Positions 1 through 9,370 of a stretch of 64,000 bases of DNA are shown here, piece by piece. The stretch is from Methanohalophilus levihalophilus (GTDB lineage: Archaea; Halobacteriota; Methanosarcinia; Methanosarcinales; Methanosarcinaceae). The DNA lies in the NCBI RefSeq assembly GCF_017874375.1, contig NZ_JAGGLK010000002.1, positions 62,001 through 126,000 on the forward strand. Direction: 5' to 3'. Numbering within the stretch: position 1 is the first letter of the stretch; every line of letters begins with the position of its first letter. Below the pieces are notes generated by a model. It was not told the DNA's origin. It ran no database searches and saw only the letters and a program-made list of their open reading frames with translations. The translations under genes were made by a program, and so were the position numbers.

Positions 1-1
1 A

Positions 2-1774
2 GCTGGCGATGAATTCGCAGCTAACCAGATGAAGCATTGTTTGCAATTGACTGATACCATCATTGAGACAACATACTCTTACGAAGAATCTAAGCTGGTT
101 CTTGATAGCAATCCTGATGGTATAATGTTAGTTGTAGATGATTCTAAAAAGAACCAGAGTGCTATTTGCTCAGAATTAGAAGACGCCGGGTTTCCCGTAA
201 TGCATGTAAAATCAGGAACCATTGACATAAAGTCTCTTAATGAAAGAACCCGGGAACTTTTGATGAGAAAGCAATGTGACAAGGAACTTCTCACACAAAA
301 ACACGTTCTTGAGAAGCAAATCAAGGATAAGGAGAATAAGTTCCAGCATCTTTTTAATAGCCTCAGCGATGCAGTATTCATTCACGATCTGGAAGGAAAT
401 TTCCTTGAAGTTAATGACATAGCATGCAACAGATATGGATATTCAAGGGACGAATTTTTACAAATGAACAAAAAAGATATCGATGCCCTCGAATATGCAA
501 AAATGATAGGTCTCAAGATTGAGATGGTGTTGATAAAAGGAACTGCTCTCTTTGAAATTGTTCAGAGAACAAAAACAGGAAAAAAGTTTCCTGTAGAACT
601 CAGCAGCAGGGTCATCGAATATGAAGGTAAAACTGGAATTCTGTCCATTGCCCGTGACATCAGTCAGAGAAAACTATCCGAAGCAGAGCTATTCCAGGAA
701 AGACAGCAAAAGTTGACAATTCTTGACTCACTTAGTGAAACTGTACTTTACCTTGACAGAAACTTAACAATTAAATGGGCAAACCCACATGCCAAGGAAA
801 TATTTTCAAGTGAAATTATAGGAAAGCAATGCTGTGAAGTGCTACATAAAAAAACAAACATTCCCGACGACTGTCCTGCAAAAATAGCTTTAGAAACAGG
901 AAAAAAGCAACATCTGGAAATCAAGACCTCAGAGGGTAAATACTGGAATATTCGTGCCAATCCGGTGGTCGATCAGGAAAAAAACATCGTTGGAATAGTT
1001 ACTTCCATTCTTGATATTACAGAGCTGAAGCAAACCGAGGAAGATTTACTCCAATATCAACGTGATCTGGAAAAAATGGTCTATGAAAGGACAACAGAAC
1101 TCGAAGAATCAAACCAGCTAAAAGATATTTTCCTGGATATCTTACACCACGACTTGTTGAATCCTGCAGGCGTCATCAAGGGTTACTCACATTTGCTTGC
1201 ACGAACAGAAACAGATTCAAAGAAAAAGGAAGAAGAGTTGCGTATTGAGGAACAGTCCAAGAAAATAATTGAAATAATTGATAACGCCTCAAAACTTTCA
1301 AAACTACGTTCCTCCAAAGACCTCGAACTTCAGGAAGCCGACCTCTGCATGTTCCTGAAAAAGACTGTGGATAATTTCAAGGAGCAACTTGCAAGTAAAA
1401 ATATGCATGTAGAAGGCGAGCTTCCGGAAAATTGCACATCCCTTGTAAACCCCATCATTGAGGAAGTATTCGCTAACCTGATATCCAATGCTATCAAGTA
1501 TAGTCCCGAAGGTTCCACGATAAAAACTTCAATTGTAAGCAGCGAAAACAATTGGGAAGTCAGGATTACGGATTCAGGTGAAGGAATACCGGATTCTGAA
1601 AAGGAGAATGTTTTCCATCGTTTTGAACGGATTAACAAGGGAAGTGTGAAAGGCATAGGGCTTGGACTGGCAATTGTGAAGCGAATCGTTGAGCTCCACG
1701 GAGGAGATGTGGGAGTTCGTGACAATCCGGAAGGGAAGGGCAGTGAATTCTGGTTCCACCTTTCAAAAGCCTGA
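2..1774 (+). CDS. PAS-domain sensor histidine kinase, 5' end outside window
   Basis: The frame is open from the first bases of the window and no stop precedes the ATG at 29, so the true start probably lies upstream. Counting from that ATG: an N-terminal part of about 100 residues that I do not recognise, PAS domain 1 (about 104-215), PAS domain 2 (about 222-335), a coiled linker, an H-box with HHDLLNPAG (His373/His374 candidates for phosphorylation) and an HATPase_c domain with N-box NLISNAIKYS, G1 DSGEGIP and G2 GIGLGLAIV. No membrane segment is visible, so sensing should be cytosolic. No response regulator lies beside it and the signal is unknown. It converges with the antiporter gene, 11 bases away. 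Confidence 0.9.
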   Translation, partial: AGDEFAANQMKHCLQLTDTIIETTYSYEESKLVLDSNPDGIMLVVDDSKKNQSAICSELEDAGFPVMHVKSGTIDIKSLNERTRELLMRKQCDKELLTQKHVLEKQIKDKENKFQHLFNSLSDAVFIHDLEGNFLEVNDIACNRYGYSRDEFLQMNKKDIDALEYAKMIGLKIEMVLIKGTALFEIVQRTKTGKKFPVELSSRVIEYEGKTGILSIARDISQRKLSEAELFQERQQKLTILDSLSETVLYLDRNLTIKWANPHAKEIFSSEIIGKQCCEVLHKKTNIPDDCPAKIALETGKKQHLEIKTSEGKYWNIRANPVVDQEKNIVGIVTSILDITELKQTEEDLLQYQRDLEKMVYERTTELEESNQLKDIFLDILHHDLLNPAGVIKGYSHLLARTETDSKKKEEELRIEEQSKKIIEIIDNASKLSKLRSSKDLELQEADLCMFLKKTVDNFKEQLASKNMHVEGELPENCTSLVNPIIEEVFANLISNAIKYSPEGSTIKTSIVSSENNWEVRITDSGEGIPDSEKENVFHRFERINKGSVKGIGLGLAIVKRIVELHGGDVGVRDNPEGKGSEFWFHLSKA

Positions 1775-1785
1775 TGATTTAACCT

Positions 1786-2952
1786 TTAAGAAACATAATC
1801 TTGCCCCTGTTTTTTTCTTATAAGAGTTTTCAGCAAGATTGGTGATATGAATATTGATACCGCAACCATGACCACGACTGCAGAAAAAACCTCATCGGTT
1901 ATCAGTCCAAGATTTTTCCCGATGGAAATGACCACAAGTTCAACACCGGCCCTTGGCATCATCCCGGCCCCAAAAATCAGGCTTTCGTGATTTCCAAAAC
2001 CGATTACTTTTGCTCCGGCAAACCCACCAATCAATTTACCAAGCAATGCGAGAACTACGACAAGGAAGGCAAAGAGTCCCACTCCACCAAGTACTGAAAA
2101 GTTTACGGAAAGACCAATAAAAGCAAAGAAAATAGGAACAAAGATTCCATAAGCAACACCTGAAACCTTGCTTTGCACATCCTCTATCTTTGCAATCGGG
2201 ATATTAGAAATCAATACTCCTCCGATAAAGGCACCGATTACTGCATGAAGCTGGAACAATTCCGCGAGGTATGCTGAAAAAAGGGCAACCATTACAACCG
2301 TCCCAAACACTGATTCTTTGACATGCATCCTGTGAACATAATCAAAAATAGCAGGGAATACGTAACGTCCGAGAATACCCATTATCAAAACAAAGAAGAC
2401 CAATTTTGCTGTAAGTACTAAAAGCTGGATTCCGGAAGGGAACTGATTGTACTGTGCCATGGTTACAACAACTGAAAGCAGGAAAATCCCGATGATGTCA
2501 TCGAATATGGCAGAAGTCAGCATCATTGAACCCGGCCGGCTTGAAAGGTAATCCATGTCAATCAGGGTTTTTACAATGACCCCAATGCTTGTGGGACTAA
2601 AAGCAACAGCCAGAAACATGCTTTCTACAAATCCAAACCCAAAGTATACACCTAGTCCAAATCCAAAGATAAAGGCCGTACCAATCTGGAAAAGGGTTGC
2701 AATGAAAGCACTTCCTGATGAAGCTCTCAGATCCTGCAAATGTACTTCCTTATACCCGGCTGTAAAAAGAAGGAAAATTGCCCCTAATTCAGCTAAAGAA
2801 GTCAGGATTTCCGTCTCTGAAAGAAGAGCAAAGCCCAATAGAATACCGGCCAGCACTTCACCAAGAATGGAAGGCATTCCTATACGTTCAAAACACTCAC
2901 CCAGTAATTTGGCTACCAGAAGAATTAGAAGTATATGAAGAAGAAATTCCAT
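1786..2952 (-). CDS. CPA2-type cation:proton antiporter (KefB/NapA-like membrane domain)
   Basis: A 388-residue integral membrane protein with about 12 hydrophobic segments, starting MEFLLHILLILLVAKLLGE, typical of the Na+/H+ exchanger domain of the CPA2 family. It holds the acidic stretch TSAIFDDIIGIFLLS, the usual place of the ion-binding aspartates. There is no C-terminal TrkA-N/RCK domain, so it is the short form. The frame is open further upstream, but the ATG at 2952 follows the stop of the CBS gene by two bases, so translational coupling is likely. It probably extrudes Na+ or K+ in exchange for protons, with the upstream CBS protein as a possible adenylate-sensing partner (inference). 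Substrate ion is not readable. Confidence 0.88.
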   Translation of the reverse strand: MEFLLHILLILLVAKLLGECFERIGMPSILGEVLAGILLGFALLSETEILTSLAELGAIFLLFTAGYKEVHLQDLRASSGSAFIATLFQIGTAFIFGFGLGVYFGFGFVESMFLAVAFSPTSIGVIVKTLIDMDYLSSRPGSMMLTSAIFDDIIGIFLLSVVVTMAQYNQFPSGIQLLVLTAKLVFFVLIMGILGRYVFPAIFDYVHRMHVKESVFGTVVMVALFSAYLAELFQLHAVIGAFIGGVLISNIPIAKIEDVQSKVSGVAYGIFVPIFFAFIGLSVNFSVLGGVGLFAFLVVVLALLGKLIGGFAGAKVIGFGNHESLIFGAGMMPRAGVELVVISIGKNLGLITDEVFSAVVVMVAVSIFISPILLKTLIRKKQGQDYVS

Positions 2953-2954
2953 CC

Positions 2955-3452
2955 TCAAAGACCTCTGAGTTCGTAAACCTTCTTGATAACATCTGCCTTG
3001 CAAATGATACCAACAAGATTGCCATCATCAACCACACAAAAGCGATCCATTTTGTGTTTTATCATCAAATCCGCAGCATCACACAGGGATGTATCGGACG
3101 GGACTGTAACCGGGTGGGACACCATTATGCCTCTCGCATCATCGCTGGATGATTTTACCGCCATGAGATGGGTATGATCAAGTCTTGGAGTCCTGTTGAC
3201 AAGCAGGAGCTGCAAAATGAGATTTTGATCCACAACGCCGATAAAGGACCCCTTATCATCAACAACTGGGTACGTGTGAAAATGATAATTATTGAATAAC
3301 TCAAATATATTCTCCACAGATTCCCCTTCGTGGATTGAGACGGGGTCTCTGGTCATGACATCCCGTACAGATACCTGTGAACATGCAACTCGGAATTTTG
3401 CTGATGGATTATCTGGATCCTTAAAGATTTCATCACTCTGCGCCGGGCACAT
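2955..3452 (-). CDS. CBS-domain pair protein
   Basis: A 165-residue soluble protein made almost entirely of two CBS motifs (about 25-80 and 105-162). The motif cores are VRDVMTRDPVSI, HTYPVVDDKGSFIGVV and DRFCVVDDGNLVGIICKADV. CBS pairs (Bateman modules) bind adenine nucleotides and regulate partner proteins. It is first gene of a two-gene unit with the antiporter immediately downstream, which suggests control of that transporter, but this is inferred from adjacency only. Confidence 0.88.
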   Translation of the reverse strand: MCPAQSDEIFKDPDNPSAKFRVACSQVSVRDVMTRDPVSIHEGESVENIFELFNNYHFHTYPVVDDKGSFIGVVDQNLILQLLLVNRTPRLDHTHLMAVKSSSDDARGIMVSHPVTVPSDTSLCDAADLMIKHKMDRFCVVDDGNLVGIICKADVIKKVYELRGL

Positions 3453-3600
3453 AAAGATTCCCCCTAAAATATCTGCTTTTATTGTACAAGAAGCATTTGA
3501 TTAATACAAAAGTACATGGCAAAAAAATATATGACCTCATAAAACCATGGAGTATCGGGTAATTCTTACACAATCTATTGTATAATTCTGGAGATAAGTT

Positions 3601-4341
3601 ATGAGAACAGCTAATCCTGCTTTGAGCGATAAAGTCTTTCAGGGATACACTACAGCTACTGAGAAAATGACTTTGTCGGGAACAGTGAATAAATCTCTAA
3701 TTCTAATCTTTATTGTCTTCATGGCCGGAGCCTTTACATGGGATCTGGTATTCCCGGAAGGTCAAAACGCCCTTCCTTTAATTCCAATCTGGCTATACGC
3801 AACGATTTTCGGCGCTCTTATAGTTGCAGTCATTCTTGTTCTGAAAAAAGAACTTGCACCTTACCTCGCTCCAGCATATGCGATCCTTGAAGGTTGTGCC
3901 CTGGGAATTATTTCGGCATTCTTTGAGATCACTTATCCGGGAATTGTAGTGGATGCCATTACCGGAACAGTTGGAGTATTTGTTGCCCTGCTGCTGGTTT
4001 ACAAGAGCGGATTCATTAAAGTCACGGAAAATTTCAAACTTGGTGTAGTGGCTGCAACAGGAGGTATTTTCCTCATATACCTGGTGGATATTGTGATGGG
4101 ATTTTTCGGGAACTCAATCAGCTTCATCCACGAAGGTTCGTTGATTGGCATTGGGTTTTCTGTTATCGTGATAATAATTGCAGCCCTCAACCTGGTACTG
4201 GATTTTGACTTCATTGAAAGAGGTGTAGAAAGAGGTGCACCCAAATTCATGGAATGGTACGCAGCATTTGGTTTACTGGTAACCATCGTCTGGCTTTACA
4301 TTGAAATGCTGAGACTGCTGGCAAAAACGAGAAGCCGGTAA
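3601..4341 (+). CDS. Bax inhibitor-1/YccA-like membrane protein
   Basis: A 246-residue membrane protein with about seven hydrophobic segments. The opening MRTANPALSDKVFQG and the body match the prokaryotic Bax inhibitor-1/YccA-like family (the Bax1-I type). Family members are pH-gated calcium-leak proteins or protease modulators in the few studied cases; the role in methanogens is unknown. The start ATG at 3601 is preceded by GGAG at 3590-3593, and a TATA-like AAAATATATG lies at 3524-3533. It is a single-gene unit that converges with cbiO. Confidence 0.85.
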   Translation: MRTANPALSDKVFQGYTTATEKMTLSGTVNKSLILIFIVFMAGAFTWDLVFPEGQNALPLIPIWLYATIFGALIVAVILVLKKELAPYLAPAYAILEGCALGIISAFFEITYPGIVVDAITGTVGVFVALLLVYKSGFIKVTENFKLGVVAATGGIFLIYLVDIVMGFFGNSISFIHEGSLIGIGFSVIVIIIAALNLVLDFDFIERGVERGAPKFMEWYAAFGLLVTIVWLYIEMLRLLAKTRSR

Positions 4342-4364
4342 AAAGAATAAATTCGGAAAAAAGA

Positions 4365-5672
4365 TCATTGTGGATTTGCAACAGATACGCTGATTGCAAT
4401 TCCACTTCTGTCTACATACTCATTGATACGATTCAACGAGTGGGGAATCATCCCGCCGTTTGTCAGTATCATACATCTTTTGCCGCACAATGCCATGAGA
4501 ATAGCCCTGTCAATGACACCCGAAGAAATATCCACGGCAATAGAATTCTGTTCTGCAAGGGTTTTGCTGCGCTTACCCATGGCTCCGATTACGTCAATTC
4601 CGTCGTTCTGTATAAATTCGTCAAAGGCTTTGGAATCAAATCCATCCATATCGTAAATTGTAATCCCGCCAGCCTTGAACCCATGTCTTGTGAGTTCAAC
4701 GATTGCCTTTCCTTCGGGATGAATGTGTAAGACCTTTCCATTTACAGCTTCGTAAGGAGATTCAAGGGCATAGTCACCGTAAAGGATTCCAAGGTTAAGT
4801 TCATCCCCTTCCTGTGTCTCCGGGGGAACATCCACCCACATCAAATCAGGTGGTTTGAGTGCGTTTACAATATCAGGTACTGTCCGGGGATTCCGCTGTG
4901 AATGTGCAAGATTCCGCCTTTCTATCTCACGATAAATATCGAAAGTGACCGGAAGGCGCAAATGAGATTTCCGGAGTAATTCATGATCCCTGAAAACCTC
5001 CGAGGGTTTACCTTCCCCTATAATCTCACCTTTCACAAGGAAGAAAACATAATCTGCCCACTTGTAGGCAAGATCGACATCATGAGTCGAAATGATAAGG
5101 GTTGTTCCCATATGGTTGAGTTCATTTAGAATATCCATTAATTCATCAGCACCAACCGGGTCCAGATTTGCGAGAGGTTCATCCAGAATGACAACTTCTG
5201 GTTCCATTGCCACAACACCGGCAATTGCAACCCTTTTCTTCTGTCCTCCACTCAAATGGTGAGGAGGCCTGTCTTTGAGTTCCTCAATACCGAAGTAGCC
5301 CAGCATTTCATTGACTTTTGCCTCGACAATTTTATTGCTGTGACCGAGATTGGAAGGACCAAAAGCAATATCCTGGTAAACCGTGGGAGCAAAAATCTGA
5401 TCATCTGAATTCTGGAAAATTATGCCCACTTTCTGGCGTATTTCCTTAAGGGATTTGGAATCGTATTGAACCTCTTTTCCATCAAAGAGAATATTGCCCT
5501 CTGTAGGTTTCAGGGTGCCGTTGAGAAGAAGGAAAAGGGTTGATTTACCTGAACCGTTTTGCCCGACAAAAGCTATCTTTTTTCCTTTCATCAGTTTGAT
5601 GTCAAGGCCCTTAATCGCCTTTGTTCCATCAGGATATGAGAATTTAAGACCCTGTGTTTCGAGTATTGTCAT
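4365..5672 (-). CDS. cbiO: Cobalt ECF/ABC transporter ATPase CbiO with C-terminal extension
   Basis: ATP-binding subunit of the CbiMNQO cobalt importer, 435 residues. The ATPase domain (about 1-235) shows Walker [11 protein letters not shown], signature [14 protein letters not shown], Walker [14 protein letters not shown] and the switch histidine in [10 protein letters not shown]. Usual CbiO proteins have about 270-290 residues. Here about 190 extra residues follow (about 245-435), with pieces such as [20 protein letters not shown] and [17 protein letters not shown], which I cannot assign to a family. It is last in cbiM-N-Q-O, with its ATG four bases after the cbiQ stop. Confidence 0.93.
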   Translation of the reverse strand: MTILETQGLKFSYPDGTKAIKGLDIKLMKGKKIAFVGQNGSGKSTLFLLLNGTLKPTEGNILFDGKEVQYDSKSLKEIRQKVGIIFQNSDDQIFAPTVYQDIAFGPSNLGHSNKIVEAKVNEMLGYFGIEELKDRPPHHLSGGQKKRVAIAGVVAMEPEVVILDEPLANLDPVGADELMDILNELNHMGTTLIISTHDVDLAYKWADYVFFLVKGEIIGEGKPSEVFRDHELLRKSHLRLPVTFDIYREIERRNLAHSQRNPRTVPDIVNALKPPDLMWVDVPPETQEGDELNLGILYGDYALESPYEAVNGKVLHIHPEGKAIVELTRHGFKAGGITIYDMDGFDSKAFDEFIQNDGIDVIGAMGKRSKTLAEQNSIAVDISSGVIDRAILMALCGKRCMILTNGGMIPHSLNRINEYVDRSGIAISVSVANPQ

Positions 5673-5676
5673 TTAT

Positions 5677-6462
5677 TTACCACCGTCCTCCTACCCCATT
5701 GGAAATATACCACACAGCCACAATTACGGATACATAGCAAAGCGTCAAAAGAGCTTCCGAGGCCTTTAAAGGCCTTGTCTCTTCATAGAAGGCCATTTTT
5801 CCGTCGTAGCATCTTGCATTCATTGAAACAAATATTTTCTCACCCTGCTCCCATGATCTCAAAAAAAGGGTCGATGCGAGCATGGCAAGGGAATTAAGTG
5901 AAGTTCTCAGATCCTTGTAGCCAAGGCGAACAGTCTGGGCATATTTGATGCTCAATGCAACTTCCAGGAAAACAAAGATGTAACGGTACATCATCATGGA
6001 AACTTCGATAAACGAATCCGGAAGTCTTGATTTTTTGAGCACTGCGAAGAGCTCAACCATAGGTGTTGTCAATGCGAGGAAGAACAAACATGTCATTCCA
6101 CCAAGTGTTCTGGAGAAAACAAGAAAGGCCATTTCAAGCCCTTCTATATTGATTCCCACTCTGTAGCTGAATATATCAAAACCAAAGAGTTCCCGTCCTC
6201 CTCCAAAGAAAAAGGCGATGATAATTACGCTGAGAATTACAAAAGAAGCCGGAGCTGACAGCATTTTCAAGTAATCTTTCAAAGGCATCTTAGCGATTAA
6301 GACCGTTGCAACTCCCATGCATAAAGCTATCAAAAAAGGAACTACAGGTGAAGTTGATGATACGCCCATGAGAATTCCGAAAAATACCAGTCCTATCTTA
6401 AGCCAATTATTTGTATGGCGCAAAGGACTCATGAGAGCATAATCATCCAGCATTTTTGTCAT
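5677..6462 (-). CDS. cbiQ: Cobalt ECF transporter T component CbiQ
   Basis: A 261-residue membrane protein, the energy-coupling transmembrane (T) subunit of the cobalt importer. It has about five to six hydrophobic segments and the cytoplasmic coupling-helix region around EVALSIKYAQTVRLGYKDLR and LFLRSWEQGEKIFVSMNARC, which carries the Ala-Arg-Gly-like signatures that contact the ATPase. The gene lies between cbiN and cbiO, 91 bases after the cbiN stop, and starts at ATG 6462. Confidence 0.92.
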   Translation of the reverse strand: MTKMLDDYALMSPLRHTNNWLKIGLVFFGILMGVSSTSPVVPFLIALCMGVATVLIAKMPLKDYLKMLSAPASFVILSVIIIAFFFGGGRELFGFDIFSYRVGINIEGLEMAFLVFSRTLGGMTCLFFLALTTPMVELFAVLKKSRLPDSFIEVSMMMYRYIFVFLEVALSIKYAQTVRLGYKDLRTSLNSLAMLASTLFLRSWEQGEKIFVSMNARCYDGKMAFYEETRPLKASEALLTLCYVSVIVAVWYISNGVGGRW

Positions 6463-6553
6463 GATATCAGCTTGAGATGTTTTTTGTGCTTCTTTGGAAG
6501 CACCCTATTAATATGTAACGTTAAAAAAGGAAAAAAATAGAAAAATGAAAAGG

Positions 6554-6841
6554 TCATTGTTGAGACTGACCTTTTCCCCTGTAGTAACCGAAGAAATAAC
6601 CGATTACTACAGCACCGATTGCTGCCTGAAGAGCAAAGAGCAAGCTTTCAGTTTCACCGCCTGGTGGCTCGAAACCGAGGTTGCCAATCCAGGGCTCATA
6701 ATCAGGGTTTACTTCTGCAATAACATCCTCGGCTGCACCATCTGCACCACCGAATTCGGATCCGGGGTTTAATGCCATTCCATAGAAGAAAGAAGCAATA
6801 AAAAGAAGGGCTAGAGCTCCAAAGATCAGTTCACCTTTCAT
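6554..6841 (-). CDS. cbiN: Cobalt transporter auxiliary subunit CbiN
   Basis: A 95-residue protein with two membrane helices (about 5-25 and 68-88) flanking an acidic extracytoplasmic loop containing NPDYEPWIGNLGFEPPGGET. This topology and the PWIG...FEPPGGE loop are hallmarks of CbiN, the accessory subunit needed for metal loading of CbiM. The start ATG overlaps the cbiM stop (ATGA at 6838-6841), indicating translational coupling. Confidence 0.93.
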   Translation of the reverse strand: MKGELIFGALALLFIASFFYGMALNPGSEFGGADGAAEDVIAEVNPDYEPWIGNLGFEPPGGETESLLFALQAAIGAVVIGYFFGYYRGKGQSQQ

Positions 6842-7533
6842 GCTACTACACCTCTTAGTTTCTCAACCGTCTCAGCTGTTATCACTTTTAGTTCCACAAG
6901 TGCATCACTCTTGACCTGAACGATGTACTTGAATACAAGTGCGGTGAGCGCTCCTTCCATAATTGCCAGAGGCACCTGTGTGGTGGCGAAAATCGCTGCA
7001 AATGCCTGGAACGAGGCCATCGATCCCCCGACCTCCGCCGGGAAGGCTAAAGCAAGCTGTATCGATGTTACCACATACGTTGCCCAGTCAGCAAAGGCAG
7101 TTGCAAGGAAAACTACGACATAGAAGTTCATATTGGCTTTCATTCCTGCCTTGTAAATCACGTAAGCAACCACAGGACCGATGATACCCATTGAAGCCAC
7201 ATTGGCACCAAGAGTTGTAAATCCACCATGTGCAAGGAAGAGAGACTGGTAGAGCAATACAATTGTACCGAGTACGGCAGTTATTGCCGGACCGAAAAGA
7301 ATTGCAGCCATTCCTGTTCCTGTTGGATGGGAAGAACTACCGGTAACTGATGGGAGTTTCAGTGAAGATAATACAAAGATAAATGCACCTGCAACCGCCA
7401 GAAGAGGCAGAAGTTCGCGTCTTTCACTGATGAGTTTGTTCATTCTGTACATACCAAAGAATATTACCGGGATGGAGATTGCAAACCAGATCTGCCACCA
7501 CGGGCCGGGTAAAAAACCTTCAAATATATGCAT
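6838..7533 (-). CDS. cbiM: Cobalt transporter substrate-binding subunit CbiM
   Basis: A 231-residue polytopic membrane protein beginning MHIFEGFLPGPWW. In CbiM/NikM proteins the free N-terminal Met plus His2 and a further histidine, here in SSSHPTGTGM, form the metal site, so the MHI start is functionally constrained. It is the first gene of cbiMNQO. A TATA box lies about 75 bases upstream, with a 15-bp palindrome just before it. The gene set imports Co2+ for the corrinoid cofactors that methylotrophic methanogenesis needs in quantity. Confidence 0.94.
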   Translation of the reverse strand: MHIFEGFLPGPWWQIWFAISIPVIFFGMYRMNKLISERRELLPLLAVAGAFIFVLSSLKLPSVTGSSSHPTGTGMAAILFGPAITAVLGTIVLLYQSLFLAHGGFTTLGANVASMGIIGPVVAYVIYKAGMKANMNFYVVVFLATAFADWATYVVTSIQLALAFPAEVGGSMASFQAFAAIFATTQVPLAIMEGALTALVFKYIVQVKSDALVELKVITAETVEKLRGVVA

Positions 7534-7586
7534 ACAAGCATTCCTCTATAATAACAATTTTACTTTATTGAAATAAAGACTGGTTG

Positions 7587-7646
7587 GATTGCAAATATGA
7601 AATTATTGTATATATAGGTTGTCCTTTAATCAACTAAAGTTTAGTT
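7587..7646 (-). promoter_or_regulatory. cbiMNQO promoter with upstream palindrome
   Basis: Read on the minus strand, a TATA element (TATATATA, about 7608-7616) puts the transcription start near 7587, about 54 bases before the cbiM ATG. A perfect inverted repeat AACTAAA-G-TTTAGTT (7632-7646) lies about 15 bases upstream of the TATA box, a place where archaeal activators or metal-responsive regulators bind. I saw no cobalamin riboswitch fold here. The regulator is unknown. Confidence 0.5.
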
Positions 7647-7719
7647 TTTTTCTTGAAATGCTTTGTTGATAGTGAATATCTGAAAAAATCAGAAGAAAAG
7701 AAAACAATATTTGTAGTTT

Positions 7720-8301
7720 TTAAAAAACAACTACAACACAATGAAGAGAGGTTTTCGCTACCGGTGGAACATTTACAGTTCCCTGGGCAATACGCTCTTC
7801 GGGATATCCGAAATTCTCGCACACGTAAATGCTGGCTTCAATTCCCTTGTCTTTCAGGATTTCAGCAACTTCGGTTGATCCGAATGTGTCGGCAGGAAGA
7901 AGGAAAATGTTTTTTCCCAGATTGATTTGCTCAAGAAACTCTTTCTTTGCAGGGGCAGGGTCCCTTCCATGGGCCGTTATGATTGCAAGTCCTGCCATAT
8001 TAGCGCCCGTTTTTGCACATGCAACCTGAATTGAAGAAATACCCGGAATTATTTTGTCGCCTTCACCGGCAAACTTTCCCAATCCCGAAAACATCGGGTC
8101 ACCTGTGGAAAGTACAACAGCGTCCTTTGGGAGAAGGTGTAGGTTTTTGTAGTCCTTTATTTTCTGCCCTTCCCCATTGATGTACTTGGATGCAAGCTCA
8201 AGTGACCTTGGAGAACCATAAACCTCGGAAGCGTTGCTTATGGCTTCAATAGCTTCCTCGGTAAGCATGTTCGGGCCTACGCCTACACCCACAATGATCA
8301 T
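7720..8301 (-). CDS. cbiE: Cobalt-precorrin-7 (C5)-methyltransferase CbiE
   Basis: A 193-residue tetrapyrrole methylase of the anaerobic corrin ring pathway. The N-terminus [20 protein letters not shown] is the glycine-rich family start. [14 protein letters not shown] and [15 protein letters not shown] form the SAM site, and ITAHGRDP is a typical CbiE piece. The length fits the free CbiE form, so C15 methylation and decarboxylation need a separate CbiT that is not in this window. The ATG overlaps the cbiD stop by four bases (8298-8301). Confidence 0.92.
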   Translation of the reverse strand: MIIVGVGVGPNMLTEEAIEAISNASEVYGSPRSLELASKYINGEGQKIKDYKNLHLLPKDAVVLSTGDPMFSGLGKFAGEGDKIIPGISSIQVACAKTGANMAGLAIITAHGRDPAPAKKEFLEQINLGKNIFLLPADTFGSTEVAEILKDKGIEASIYVCENFGYPEERIAQGTVNVPPVAKTSLHCVVVVF

Positions 8302-9323
8302 TCGAAGTCCTCACTATCCATCAGGACTGTTCCATCTCTATCAACGACAACAACACGTGCACCGTTTGCTTTTTCAACGGTTTTCCTGAATGCAGCCTTG
8401 AGATGTTCTCCGTCTGGTTCGGTTTCAACCATTTCAGAAACAGTAGCAAAGCCCGTGTCTTTGAGGATTTCAGGATCTCCCCATTTAAGAACAAGTCCCG
8501 GCAATCCGCATATTACTGCTTCACCGGTTACAGCTTCCAGGCCTTCAGAAATCCGACTACCTGCAAGTACAACAGTGTAATCAGGGAACAGCATTGTGGA
8601 ATAGCGAATGCCGATACGCCCCGTTGTAAGTACAACTTTTGGAGAGGAGCTTATTAGCTCACTTTTCATCTCTCCAAGATGATCGTTCCATGGCTCCACA
8701 AAACCGGTAGTTCCGAGAATTGAAATGCCACCCTCAACACCAATTGTGGAATTTAATGTTTGTTTTCCGATTTCTTTACCTTTAGGGAGGGATATTTCCA
8801 CTTCTGCTCCGGAAAGACCAAGTTCCTCGACGGCTTCCTCAACGGCAGCCCTGATCTGTGCCAGAGGTTTAGGATTAATTGCAGGGAAACCTTTCTTCAC
8901 CTGCAAGCCACCTCTTGTGACAATTCCCACACCTTCACCGGCAGTTATCAAAATAGTATCAGAAGGTTTTGCCTGACCTACAAATTCAAGGCCCCTTGTT
9001 ATATCTGTTTCATGATCGTTCTGTATCTTGGCAACCTTTGCATAGCCATCCTTTGCCTCAATCACAGTGAAATTTGCACGTACACCTGAGGGAGTAGGTA
9101 CAGAAAAATCGGAAACTTCTTTCCCGAGAGAAAGAACGGCAGCCTTGGCTGCTGCAGCAGCTGTTGTTCCTGTCGTATATCCACGTTTTAGTACAGAACC
9201 ATCACTCAATAAAACAAGCATACCATTTTTGATGCCTTCTTCCAGCTCATCTCTTGGTAAACTGGATTTGGCCATCCATTCTTCGGGGATTTTTGATTTG
9301 TTCACGGGGTCGATCATTGTCAT
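8298..9323 (-). CDS. cbiD: Cobalt-precorrin-5B (C1)-methyltransferase CbiD
   Basis: A 341-residue corrin-ring methyltransferase of the anaerobic cobamide pathway. The family signature [17 protein letters not shown] is present near residue 48, and the core contains [17 protein letters not shown] and [10 protein letters not shown]. The in-frame TTG at 9326 is less likely than ATG at 9323. The TATA box CTTTTATAAC at 9342-9350 puts the start of transcription within a few bases of this ATG, so the mRNA is probably leaderless. It is first in the cbiD-cbiE pair. Confidence 0.93.
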   Translation of the reverse strand: MTMIDPVNKSKIPEEWMAKSSLPRDELEEGIKNGMLVLLSDGSVLKRGYTTGTTAAAAAKAAVLSLGKEVSDFSVPTPSGVRANFTVIEAKDGYAKVAKIQNDHETDITRGLEFVGQAKPSDTILITAGEGVGIVTRGGLQVKKGFPAINPKPLAQIRAAVEEAVEELGLSGAEVEISLPKGKEIGKQTLNSTIGVEGGISILGTTGFVEPWNDHLGEMKSELISSSPKVVLTTGRIGIRYSTMLFPDYTVVLAGSRISEGLEAVTGEAVICGLPGLVLKWGDPEILKDTGFATVSEMVETEPDGEHLKAAFRKTVEKANGARVVVVDRDGTVLMDSEDFE

Positions 9324-9350
9324 CAAATCACAGCTCTAAAGTTATAAAAG
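9321..9350 (-). promoter_or_regulatory. cbiD promoter, probably leaderless
   Basis: The minus-strand TATA element (9342-9350) is centred about 23-25 bases from the cbiD ATG at 9323. At the usual archaeal spacing transcription would begin at or next to the start codon. No ribosome-binding sequence precedes the ATG, which agrees with a leaderless transcript. Confidence 0.45.
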
Positions 9351-9370
9351 TACCGACTTTTTATTTGCAA

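Noticed and set aside
2555-3177. Plus-strand frames across the antiporter and CBS genes
   Set aside because: They mirror the minus-strand genes, lack start signals and encode no recognisable protein.
7534-7719. Cobalamin riboswitch before cbiM
   Set aside because: No B12-box-like sequence or suitable fold is visible; only TATA box and palindrome.
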